Shown here: positions 51,833 to 60,905 of the stretch, piece after piece | Numbering within the stretch: the first letter of the stretch is position 1 | How the letters are laid out: each line of letters opens with the position of its first letter | Assembly (NCBI RefSeq): GCF_000285535.1 | Contig: NZ_HE610986.1 | Span: 538,038 to 602,037, forward strand | Direction: 5' to 3' | From: Bacillus timonensis | GTDB taxonomy: Bacteria; Bacillota; Bacilli; Bacillales; Bacillaceae_L | DNA: 64,000 nt | The notes under the pieces: model-generated | Seen by the model: only the letters and a program-made list of their open reading frames with translations | The model's database searches: none | Told to the model about the DNA's origin: nothing | Translations under genes and position numbers: made by a program

Positions 51833-53323
51833 TCAATTTATAAAGCCGTTTTGGAGAGCCTCGTTATTCATATTTTCAATATGCTGTTTGGCCTTAATCA
51901 TTTCTTTTGTTCTCCCATAATGAAAAAACAAAATTTCCCCGTTAGGATACTGAGCGCTTCGTCCTACTCTGCCCGAAATTTGAACCAAGGCACTCTCTGT
52001 AAAAATTTTATCTTCCGTACCTATGACGGCTACGTCAATGTTTGGGACTGTTACCCCTCTTTCTAAAATGGTGGTCGTAACAAGAATGGGAATTTCTCCG
52101 GAGCGGAAACGTGCTACCTTGTCTTTACGGTCAGAATCCTCAGCATGAACTCCTGCAATTCGGATATCGACCGTCCTTAAGATATCAACAATACTTTCTA
52201 GATAAGTAATTCGCGGTACGAATAAAAAGGCTTGTTTGCCAACATTTAAATGTTCCTTGATCCATGCCAGCACATTTCGTGGCAGTCTTTTCTTCTTCAT
52301 CATCTTCTCCCAGTTTCCGCACCACACGAATTCTGGAACTGGTAATGGATGGCGGTGATAACGTGCCGGGATAGTGACGGCTTTTCTTTTACCATTTGCA
52401 ATTTCATTTTTCCAAGCCTGGTTGGGTGTAGCAGTGAGGCAGATGGTGGAGGAGATGTCCTTTTTCGCTTGGTTGACTGCATATTGAAGCATTGGTTCCA
52501 CTGAATACGGAAAAGCATCCACTTCATCGATGATAATCATATCGAATGCCTTGTAATAGCGGAGTAGTTGGTGAGTTGTGGCGAGTGTAATAGGAGCAGC
52601 CTTGTTACGGTCTTCACTTCCGCCATATAAGGCGATGACATCGACCTCTGGAAATGCGGATTTTATCCTTGGAGCAAGTTCGATGACGACATCTGTTCGT
52701 GGGGTGGCAATGCAAACCTTTTTACCGGACTTTAGTGCATTTTCAATTCCCTCAAAAAGAATTTCTGTTTTCCCCGCTCCACAAACAGCCCAGATTAGCA
52801 ATTGGTCATTTTCCTGAACGGTATTTATTAGCTCTGTTGATGCTCTTTTCTGTCCATCCGAAAGAGTCCCATCCCATACAAGTGGCTTCTCAGGGATTTT
52901 ACTTAAAGGACTTGGCCCTGTCCAACTCACCAAAACAGTACACTGACTCATCCGTCCCATATTTATGCATTTCCTGCAATAAGCGCATTCCTGCCTGCAT
53001 CTTGCACAACTAAATGACGCAAACAACTTTTGATCAGAGTTTCCACATCGAACACAAAAATAGCCGTCTTTCATTTTCTCGATGCATTTTCTATATTGTA
53101 AAAAACCATTTAAATAGTGATTGTGTATGTCTTCAAAGGGAAAGGGGATTTCTTCAAGTAGGAGTTGTTTGCCATAGAGTAGTCGTTGAAGTTCAGAGGA
53201 ATACTTAAATATGGGATTGAATGATTGTGGATAGCTGGATTTGTGTTCGGATATCCGCTTGGCACCAGACTTGTCCGATAATGCTTCAGGAATTAACATT
53301 TCATTTTTTAGTAAAAATCTCAT
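51833..53323 (-). CDS. comFA: Competence helicase ComFA
   Basis: The 496-residue membrane-associated ATPase helps pull single-stranded DNA into the cell. It has a zinc-binding Cys cluster (CVRC at 90, CARC at 106, CAYC at 113, C119), Walker A CGAGKT at 181-186, a DEVD box (IIIDEVDAFPY), and helicase motif VI QISGRVGRSAQYPNGE near residue 455. It has a good AGG ribosome site. It opens the comF locus. Confidence 0.95.
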   Translation of the reverse strand: MRFLLKNEMLIPEALSDKSGAKRISEHKSSYPQSFNPIFKYSSELQRLLYGKQLLLEEIPFPFEDIHNHYLNGFLQYRKCIEKMKDGYFCVRCGNSDQKLFASFSCARCRQECAYCRKCINMGRMSQCTVLVSWTGPSPLSKIPEKPLVWDGTLSDGQKRASTELINTVQENDQLLIWAVCGAGKTEILFEGIENALKSGKKVCIATPRTDVVIELAPRIKSAFPEVDVIALYGGSEDRNKAAPITLATTHQLLRYYKAFDMIIIDEVDAFPYSVEPMLQYAVNQAKKDISSTICLTATPNQAWKNEIANGKRKAVTIPARYHRHPLPVPEFVWCGNWEKMMKKKRLPRNVLAWIKEHLNVGKQAFLFVPRITYLESIVDILRTVDIRIAGVHAEDSDRKDKVARFRSGEIPILVTTTILERGVTVPNIDVAVIGTEDKIFTESALVQISGRVGRSAQYPNGEILFFHYGRTKEMIKAKQHIENMNNEALQNGFIN

Positions 53324-53570
53324 AAATAACCTCCATTTTTTATTTGGATAATATATTCAAAAATTTTAGGCGACATGTTTTAAGAAGTTTTGGTTGATAT
53401 ATTCAGATTACGGGCGGTTAATTTATAAATTGGACCGATATAATCAATTTTTACATCGATATCACCAGATTGAGTACTTGCAGATGACTGGATTCTACTT
53501 TTTTCCATAATTTTATGTTTAACAATCCAATTTTGGGGGAGATTAAAATAGTGAAAGGTAGGGGATTGAA

Positions 53571-53789
53571 ATGATGAAATGGATCATAAAGCATGGAATG
53601 TTGCTTTGCATCGGTTCGATTCTACTTATAGGAGCAATGGTAGTTATATTTCAAGAGAGAATCCAAATTACGTCTTCAATATGGACCGCTCTGCTGTTAC
53701 TCTATTTTGTTGTGCTTAGCCTATACAGTAGCTATGAGTATCGAAAGGCTCAGGTAGAGGACAGTCCAGAAAAAGCCCCTCAAAAATAA
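53571..53789 (+). CDS. Small two-helix membrane protein
   Basis: The 72-residue product has two transmembrane helices (residues 9-28 and 37-53) and a charged C-terminal tail (SSYEYRKAQVEDSPEKAP). No family is recognised. GGGG lies six bases before the ATG. It is the only plus-strand gene between 22 kb and the right edge and is divergent from comFA. A clean terminator follows, which supports a real gene. Confidence 0.7.
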   Translation: MMKWIIKHGMLLCIGSILLIGAMVVIFQERIQITSSIWTALLLLYFVVLSLYSSYEYRKAQVEDSPEKAPQK

Positions 53790-53821
53790 AAATTAGGAGC
53801 ACATCCTAATTTCTTTTTTTG
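53790..53821 (+). terminator. Terminator of the small membrane protein gene
   Basis: AAATTAGGA pairs with TCCTAATTT around a 5-base loop, followed by CTTTTTTTG. Confidence 0.9.
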
Positions 53822-53825
53822 TCCA

Positions 53826-53853
53826 AAAACAGCGCCGCACCCAAGCACGGCGC
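53826..53853 (-). terminator. Terminator of degV
   Basis: On the minus strand GCGCCG pairs with CGGCGC around a 10-base loop, followed by TGTTTTTGG. It lies 8 bp after the stop codon. Confidence 0.85.
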
Positions 53854-53860
53854 CAAAATT

Positions 53861-54703
53861 CTATTTCATATACCAACCCAAGCCAATCGCACCTTCACCA
53901 AGATGAGTCCCAATAACCGGTCCAAAATAACTCAGTAAAAATTCAACATGTGGGTATTTTTTTTCAAGTTCAGCCTTTAATTCCTTCGCTTCTACCTCGA
54001 TATTTCCATGGATCAAAGCTGCTCGCATCGGAACTCCTTTACTAGCATCTTCATCAAACAATTCAAACACACGGTTCAACGCTTTTTTACGTGTGCGAAT
54101 TTTTTCGAAAGGAACAATCACTTTATCCTCAAAACATAGTATGGGTTTTACTTGAAGCAAGCTACCGACGAAAGCTGCAGCACTGCTTAACCGGCCTCCA
54201 CGTTGAAGGTTTGTTAAGTCATCTACCATAAAATAAGCACGAACAGATTTCTTAATCTCATCTAGCCTAGCCACAATTTCTTCTACGGGCTTTCCTTCAT
54301 TCGCCATTTCCGCCGCCTCAAGTGCGTAAAACCCTTGTACAATACAACTGATTTCAGAGTCAAAAGCATACACCCTTACACCTTCTACCATGTCACCAGC
54401 TGTAATTGCGCCTTGGTAGGTCCCGCTAATTCCACTTGAAAGATGAATGCTGATAATCGCATCATTTTCTTGTCCTAACTTTTCGAAAAGCTCAACAAAT
54501 TCACCAATGGGTGGCTGTGAAGTCGTTGGTAAATCCTTTCGAGCCTTAAGTTCATCGTAGAAGGCTTCTGCTGTAATATCGACTTCCTCACGATAGCTTT
54601 CCTCGCCAAATACGACACTTAGCGGAATCATATGTATATTGAGTTCTTCACGAAGTTCCTTTGGTATGTAAGCTGTACTATCCGTTACAATCGCCGTTTT
54701 CAT
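53861..54703 (-). CDS. DegV family fatty-acid-binding protein
   Basis: The 280-residue product starts KTAIVTDSTAYIPKELREEL, has TTSQPPIGEFVELFEKL and ISIHLSSGISGTYQGA, all DegV signatures. DegV/FakB proteins bind a fatty acid for phosphorylation by FakA. This is the yviA position in B. subtilis. The start is ATG 54703, eight bases after AAGGT; the frame continues upstream 45 codons without a ribosome site. A terminator follows. Confidence 0.93.
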   Translation of the reverse strand: MKTAIVTDSTAYIPKELREELNIHMIPLSVVFGEESYREEVDITAEAFYDELKARKDLPTTSQPPIGEFVELFEKLGQENDAIISIHLSSGISGTYQGAITAGDMVEGVRVYAFDSEISCIVQGFYALEAAEMANEGKPVEEIVARLDEIKKSVRAYFMVDDLTNLQRGGRLSSAAAFVGSLLQVKPILCFEDKVIVPFEKIRTRKKALNRVFELFDEDASKGVPMRAALIHGNIEVEAKELKAELEKKYPHVEFLLSYFGPVIGTHLGEGAIGLGWYMK

Positions 54704-54903
54704 ACTTTTTACCTTCCTGTCCTGTTTCTTTATAATTTCCATTTTAAATGAAATGGACGGGGATGTCACTTGTTTGTCAAAAACGAAGTCCACTCTTCTA
54801 AAATAATCACTTGTATTTACTTTTATCATGTTAAACATACTTAATCATGTCATATTTCAAAAAAACTGATCCTAAACATGTTTAGGACCAGTCCTTTAAA
54901 AAC

Positions 54904-56903
54904 TTATAACTTAAATCTCATGATCAATTCCTGCAATTCCTCAGCCATTTGCGACAGAGTTGCTGCAGATGAAGCAATTTCCTGCATGGATGCCAATTGT
55001 TCTTCAGTTGCAGCTGAGACATCTTGGCTTTGTCCTGTTGTTTTACTTGCGATTTCATCAATTTCACTGACTGATTCAACCACATGTTGAGCGCCTTGTG
55101 CCAACTGTTCGATAGAAGCGGATACCTCTTGGATTTGGGAGGTTACTACATCTACGAATTGTTGGATTTCTTTAAAGGAATTTCCAGTGTCACTTACAAC
55201 ACGGATTCCTTTTTCGGTTTCCTGTGTTCCTTTATTCATAGATTCTACTGCTTGTTTTGTATCATCTTGAATAGATGAAATTAACTCACGAATACTTTCT
55301 GTTGATTTGGCAGATTGTTCGGCTAACTTTCTTACCTCGTCTGCCACTACCGCAAAGCCTTTACCATGTTCTCCAGCTCGTGCTGCTTCAATTGCTGCAT
55401 TCAAGGCTAGTAGATTTGTTTGCCCTGCGATTTCAGAAATGACATTCACAATTTGATTAATTTCTTCTGATCGTTGACCTAATGAAGTAATCACTGTTCC
55501 TAGATCTGTTACCGATCCACTAATATTATTCATTTGTTGTACTAAATGCTGTATGGATTGTTCACCATTTGAAACGATTGTTAATGCTTCACCAGATGTG
55601 ATTGATACATTTTGCGCATTCAGTTTAATTTGATTGATTCCTGCTGACATTTCTTTAATCACTTCTGTTGTTTCTTTTACCATTTCAGTCTGGTGATTCG
55701 TACCTGCTGCCACTTCTTGAATTGCATTTGCCACTTGCTCAGTTGCTTGCGTATTTTGTTCCGAGCTAGCAGTCAATTCTTCAGAGGATGCTGCTAAAAG
55801 CTGTGATTTTTCCTCTACATGTGTTAAAAGTTCCCTCAATGATACCAACATCTTATTAAAGCTATTTCCTAACTGTCCTACCTCATCATTGTTTTTCACT
55901 TTTATTGATTGAGTGAGGTCCCCATTACTTACCTTGTCCGTAATGTTTACTAATAAATTTAGAGGTTTTGTAATGCTTCTTACAATTAAAATGGCGATAA
56001 CAATTCCAATTAAAATAAAAATGCCTACTACAAGAAATGTGGTTTGAAGAATACCTTCAGTTGCTTTATCAATCTCACCTTGTTCCATCACGCCTGCAAT
56101 TTTCCAACCAGTAAGTTCGTTCGTGACAAAGGTCGTTTCATATTTATTGCCCTGAAATTCATCGGATAGGATTCCACTTTGCTTTTCGTAGATTAATTTG
56201 CTATAGGTTTCCCCTTGTGGTTCTGAACCCACTTTTTGAGTTGGGTCGACTAAGTATTTTTTTGTGCAGTCAGGATGAACGCATATCCATTCTCACCAAT
56301 TTTAACGCTTGATGTAATTTTCTTTAGTGATTCTAAGTTAATGTCTAGACCAATAACACCAGAACCATCCTTTATCACTTGTGCTACAGTCACAAGGATG
56401 TCGCCAGTCGCTAAATCCTCATAAGGCTCTGTTATGATTGTCTTTCCTGGAGTAGCATTGGCTTGTTTGTACCAATCCCTTTCTCTTGGATCAAAATCTT
56501 TAGGGAGATTAGCATCAGGATATAAAAACATTTTTCCATCTTTGGTTCCTGAAAAAACTGTTACAATTTCAGGATGTAAAAGCGAATATTGTTTAAATGT
56601 CTGAATCGTGTTTGGAACTTCTGATTCAACAAAAGATTTTGCATTAAGTCTAGATACGAAATACTCAACATCTGCGATCTTTGAAGATAAGTCATCTGTA
56701 ATAAAATTATCAAGGAGATTCACATTAGCAGAAGAGCTGGCGAGTATTTCATCTTTTATTTCCTTTTGAGCGTTAGCGTAAGATATAAACCCAATTGTAA
56801 AACTTGGCAATAAGATGATGAAAATAAAGGTAAGATACAACTTCTTCTTAATTGTAAAAGTAAAGAATTTACTTCGTTTAGACTTTTCTTGGTTGTTTTT
56901 CAT
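54904..56903 (-). pseudogene. Chemoreceptor with dCache sensor, frameshifted in an A7 tract
   Basis: The first part (56250-56903) has a membrane helix (YLTFIFIILLPSFTIGFI), then a dCache sensor with ERDWYKQANATPGKTIITEP, and ends prematurely after LTAQKNT. The next frame resumes with [20 protein letters not shown], then a second membrane helix ([20 protein letters not shown]), HAMP and an MA domain with [20 protein letters not shown]. One more A in the A7 run (T7 at 56257-56263 on the plus strand) would join them into one receptor of about 666 residues. The start is ATG 56903. Further upstream sequence contains the terminator of the gene before it. GTCGATAT at 56966-56973 may be a sigma-D -10, but its -35 is poor. 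Confidence 0.88.
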
Positions 56904-57023
56904 CGTTGAATTTTCCTTTCTGTTTTGTATGGATAATATATAAATTAGTTCTATCAACATACTAAATATCGACATAATTTGAATTTTTTCAACAAAAATA
57001 GACAAAAAACACCCATTAAAATC

Positions 57024-57061
57024 AAAAAAAGATGAACCCTGTTCAAATACAGAGATCATCT
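57024..57061 (-). terminator. Terminator of the C39-like peptidase gene
   Basis: On the minus strand AGATGA pairs with TCATCT and CTGT with ACAG inside it, followed by TTTTTTTGA. It lies 48 bp after the stop codon. Confidence 0.8.
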
Positions 57062-57108
57062 ACTAGACTACCTACGTTTTGTATCCCCTTACAATTTACA
57101 CCTTTACA

Positions 57109-58335
57109 TTACTGAACAATAACCGCATGTTTACCCATTTGATGATAGCTATTAAAAAATGCATCCAAATTATAAGTTACTTGTCCAGCCAACGGATTCA
57201 TAACATGAACTTTATTGCCTATAACCCCGTTTAATACAACAACATGTAAATTTGTAGTTGCTGCGTAATATTCTCCAGAACCTTGTAAATACCAATGTGA
57301 ATTAACCTTAGGCTTACTTAAATCAAGTGTAACCCACATTACAACAGGGGTTCCGTTTTTAATGTAATTTAAAATTTGCTCTTTACTACTACCCGTAATA
57401 TCAACTGCTTTTTTCGCACTTCCTTGTTCACTTAAATACTTATTCCCAGCAGCCACGATTGGAGGCGCATAACTGTACCAACCACCAGTTTGTTGCCTTG
57501 GATCGCCTACATAATATTCATATGGATTAGCTCCAAAACGTTTTCCATTTTCATATGTAAAAGGTTTCTTTGGTAAATAATTGTCTGCCATAACTGTATG
57601 TGAAACGTTGTGCCCATGGTAATTAAGTATGCTAGTTAAAGATGTAATTTCACAACCATTCGGCAATGCAGGCTTTTGCATAATCTTTTTTACTGGTATA
57701 AACATTTCATTTCCCTTTTCAATGGCGGCTTGTTTTTTCCTTCGTTCTTCCTCTTCTTTTTTCTTTTGTTCTTCTATTCTCTTTTTCTCTGCTAAAGCAG
57801 CGAGATAACTCTCTGCTAGATTAGTAGATTCAAGAGAAACTAATTTTTGATAAGTCTCTTCATTGACGACACCTGTTGTGGTTAGTTTTGTTTGCTTTTG
57901 AAAATCCTTCACCACTTCTGTTGTTTGAGGGCCAAAATTCCCATCCTCAGATACAGAATAACCGAATTTATTTAGTAACTTTTGTATTTCTTTGACCTTT
58001 TCTCCTTTATCCCGCTGTTTAACTGGAATAAATACTGGTTTTTCTGGAGCGGATTGTTTGTCTGCAAGTTCATCAGCTGGTTCCTCTTTCTTTTGTTCTT
58101 CCACTGTTGCAGCTACTTCCATGGTTTTTATCTGTGTTTCTGGATTTTCTTTTACTTGTTCCGGATCAGAGTCATCTTTGCTTTCCTCTTTTTTACGAGC
58201 TTTTTCCTCAATTGCTTTATCTGTTTCATTACCTACTCTTTCATTTCTCGAGCCAATTGCCTCCGTAAGATAAACAAGTATCCCTAAAACAATGACCAAA
58301 CTTATAATTGAAATACCAACTTTTGTTTTATTCAT
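57109..58335 (-). CDS. Exported peptidoglycan-binding C39-like peptidase
   Basis: The 408-residue product has an N-terminal hydrophobic anchor (residues 7-24), a long charged linker, a peptidoglycan-binding domain of the PG_binding_1 type (residues 108-165, KGEKVKEIQKLLNKFGYSVS), a charged coiled coil (185-208) and a C39-like cysteine peptidase domain (215-408). The likely catalytic residues are Cys228 (LPNGCEITS) and His364 (NLHVVVLNG). The third position, usually Asp in a DPL motif, is Asn380 in HVMNPLAG. It lies between the chemoreceptor and degU. The substrate is unknown; YvpB-type proteins are similar. Confidence 0.85.
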   Translation of the reverse strand: MNKTKVGISIISLVIVLGILVYLTEAIGSRNERVGNETDKAIEEKARKKEESKDDSDPEQVKENPETQIKTMEVAATVEEQKKEEPADELADKQSAPEKPVFIPVKQRDKGEKVKEIQKLLNKFGYSVSEDGNFGPQTTEVVKDFQKQTKLTTTGVVNEETYQKLVSLESTNLAESYLAALAEKKRIEEQKKKEEEERRKKQAAIEKGNEMFIPVKKIMQKPALPNGCEITSLTSILNYHGHNVSHTVMADNYLPKKPFTYENGKRFGANPYEYYVGDPRQQTGGWYSYAPPIVAAGNKYLSEQGSAKKAVDITGSSKEQILNYIKNGTPVVMWVTLDLSKPKVNSHWYLQGSGEYYAATTNLHVVVLNGVIGNKVHVMNPLAGQVTYNLDAFFNSYHQMGKHAVIVQ

Positions 58336-58561
58336 AGTTTAACGTTTTCTTCCCCCATACATATTTTTATGCGTTCACACATTAAATAGATACCGCAAAA
58401 AAGCAAACTATGAATATTTTACCATATAGTTTGTAATAATTTACACAATTTCCAAATTTCATTTTATTTTTCTAGGTCTTTACTCGTCACTACTTACTCT
58501 TTAAAAAACAAAAAAGCCAAACCCTAAAAAAAGAGCTCAGCTTCGCTTTCAAACTATTCAT

Positions 58562-59251
58562 TTATCTAACTTCTACCCAGCCATTCTTAATTGCAACAAC
58601 AACAGCCTGAGTACGATCGTTTACGTTCATTTTTTGCAAGATGTTACTTACGTGGTTTTTAACCGTTTTTTCACTAATATATAGGTCGTCACCAATACCA
58701 CGGTTGCTTCGTCCATCAGTTAATAGTTGAAGAACCTCACATTCACGTCTTGTTAACAGATGCAATGGGCGGCGAACCTCCATCTCTGTATACGAATTCG
58801 TTGTAACCGATTGGCCACTTGCAACAGCAAGTCGACGAAATTCTTTTACTAAATTATGTGTAACCCTTGGATGCAAGTAAGATCCACCTTCTGCGACGAC
58901 TTTAACCGCTTCTACTAGAGAATCCGCATCCATTTCTTTTAATAAATAACCTGTTGCTCCAGTTTTAAGGGCATGCGTCACATAGCTTTCATCATCGTGA
59001 ATTGATAAAATAATAATCTTCGTATCAGGGTAAGTGTCTATTAATTGTTTCGTTGCTTCAATTCCATTCAAGTTTGGCATGTTGATGTCCATGATGACTA
59101 CATCAGGCTTATGTTCTTCAATTAATGCTAGCGCCTGTTCCCCATCGTCACCCTCTGCAACCACTTGAAAGGTTGGTTCAAAATCTAGTATTCTTTTTAC
59201 ACCTTCTCGAAATAATTGGTGATCATCAATAATAACTATGCTTGTTTTCAT
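58562..59251 (-). CDS. degU: Response regulator DegU
   Basis: The 229-residue NarL/FixJ-type regulator has a receiver domain with the phosphorylated Asp55 in [10 protein letters not shown] and a LuxR-type HTH near residue 175 ([20 protein letters not shown], then [17 protein letters not shown]). DegU controls exoenzymes, competence and motility in Bacillus. It lies 242 bp downstream of degS, a longer gap than usual, which may hold its own promoter. Confidence 0.96.
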   Translation of the reverse strand: MKTSIVIIDDHQLFREGVKRILDFEPTFQVVAEGDDGEQALALIEEHKPDVVIMDINMPNLNGIEATKQLIDTYPDTKIIILSIHDDESYVTHALKTGATGYLLKEMDADSLVEAVKVVAEGGSYLHPRVTHNLVKEFRRLAVASGQSVTTNSYTEMEVRRPLHLLTRRECEVLQLLTDGRSNRGIGDDLYISEKTVKNHVSNILQKMNVNDRTQAVVVAIKNGWVEVR

Positions 59252-59493
59252 GTACTAACGCCTCCCCCTTTCATTTTGACAATTGAGGCAATTTCGGTCA
59301 ATACGCCTTTAGCAGTATCAACGAATAAAATTTACTAGTTTTCATATGAGTTTGCTATAATATCTAGTAGTTCATTTAAAATAGACCAATTCTTGTAACG
59401 TATCATGGTAAAAATCACTAGTACCTCGCACTATGAAAAAGGGACAAACTCCGTCAAAATTCGCATCTATATTCGACATATTCCCCTAAAAAA

Positions 59494-60633
59494 TCAAACT
59501 TCAATTGGTACTTGAATCATCACTATTGTTCCTGCTCCGATACTTGAATCAATGGTAAGGTGACCATCTAGTAAATCGACCCGCTCACGCATTCCGATTA
59601 ACCCAAATGAGTCCTTCTTTTTCTCACGAATGTCAAAGCCTTTTCCATTGTCTTTCACAACGACCGTTACATGATTTCTACTTAGTTCTAGCTTAACAAC
59701 AATTTCTTTTGCTGCCGCATGCTTTAGTGAGTTTTGAACAGCTTCCTGTACTAACCGGAATAGTGCGACCTCAAATTTTGACGGTATTCGCTGCTCTGAT
59801 CCGATAAACACAAATGAAATTTTAGTCTCGCCGTTATATTCTTCGATAGTAGACAGGTATTTTTTGAGGGTCGGAATTAATCCAAGATCATCCAAGGCCA
59901 TTGGACGCAAATCATAAATAATCCGGCGCACCTCATATAACGCGGAACGCACCATTTTACGTAGATCATGTATTTCCTTAACACCTTGTTCAGGGCTTTC
60001 CCGGTAGACCTTATCAATAATTTGTGAGCGTAGCATCACATTCGCAAGCATTTGGGCTGGTCCATCATGGATTTCTCGAGAAAGTTTCCGACGCTCTTCT
60101 TCCTGTGCCTCAATAATTTTCAAGCCGAAGTCCTGCTTCTGCTTCGCATCCTCTATCATTTCTCCAACTATCTTAAAATCGCTATTTAAATAATTCAGAA
60201 CAACTGAAATCTGACCAACAAGATGATCCGCACGTTCAATCGTCTCATTTAAGCCAACCAAACGTCTTTCTAATTCATCACGGCGATCACGAAGCTGTTT
60301 TTCCTCCTGCCTGACTACAGTCAATTGCATCTGCAAATCATGAGCCTTCTCATATGCATTCCGAATTTCTTCTTCAGAATACTTATTAAAATGGCTGCTA
60401 ACCTCAGAGAGCCGCTTACGCGCAAATCTTGCATGGGTTTCCAGCTTATCCGCTTTATCAATAATCACGCCAACTCGTTCCTTAATATCCTTTAACTCAT
60501 CCGTCAAGGATAAAAATTCATTGCGTGATTGCTCACCAATGCGAAAAATTTCTTCTTTACTATAATCAACGGTATTCACCATTTTTTCCAAAATTGAATC
60601 AAGAACCTTAATATCAAGCCCTTTGGTGGCCAT
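59494..60633 (-). CDS. degS: Cytoplasmic sensor histidine kinase DegS
   Basis: The 379-residue kinase has a long N-terminal coiled-coil sensor (residues 1-175), the HisKA_3 box KLSREIHDGPAQMLANVML with the phosphoacceptor His189, and a C-terminal ATPase domain with VQEAVQNSLKHA and DNGKGFD. There is no membrane segment, as is usual for DegS. The start is ATG 60633, five bases after GGAGGTGG. A TATAAT hexamer on the minus strand (60726-60731) may be its -10. degU is downstream. Confidence 0.96.
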   Translation of the reverse strand: MATKGLDIKVLDSILEKMVNTVDYSKEEIFRIGEQSRNEFLSLTDELKDIKERVGVIIDKADKLETHARFARKRLSEVSSHFNKYSEEEIRNAYEKAHDLQMQLTVVRQEEKQLRDRRDELERRLVGLNETIERADHLVGQISVVLNYLNSDFKIVGEMIEDAKQKQDFGLKIIEAQEEERRKLSREIHDGPAQMLANVMLRSQIIDKVYRESPEQGVKEIHDLRKMVRSALYEVRRIIYDLRPMALDDLGLIPTLKKYLSTIEEYNGETKISFVFIGSEQRIPSKFEVALFRLVQEAVQNSLKHAAAKEIVVKLELSRNHVTVVVKDNGKGFDIREKKKDSFGLIGMRERVDLLDGHLTIDSSIGAGTIVMIQVPIEV

Positions 60634-60856
60634 TTTTTCCACCTCCATTATATAAGTCATCTATATAGTCAATATATTATCCCACTTGATATTTAATGTA
60701 AGGCAGAATCCAATACTGTATCTATTATACAGGAAAAATGTATCAAAAACATGAAATTATGATTACAAAGTTACTACTACAACTGGGTATTCATACCTCA
60801 AATGGAAGGGGGACTTCTTTTAGATTGTTTGTTAGAAATTCAAATGAAAACAAAAT

Positions 60857-60887
60857 GAAAAGGCCGCCTGATTCAGACAGCCTTTTC
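60857..60887 (-). terminator. Terminator of the S8 protease gene
   Basis: On the minus strand GAAAAGGC pairs with GCCTTTTC around an inner GTCTGA/TCAGGC helix, followed by ATTTTGTTTTC. It begins 18 bp after the stop codon. Confidence 0.88.
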
Positions 60888-60905
60888 ACCTAATCCACTA
60901 CACTA

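Noticed and set aside
56904-57059. N-terminal extension of the chemoreceptor to 57059
   Set aside because: It crosses a terminator hairpin at 57024-57061 and a possible sigma-D -10 at 56966-56973, and has no ribosome site.
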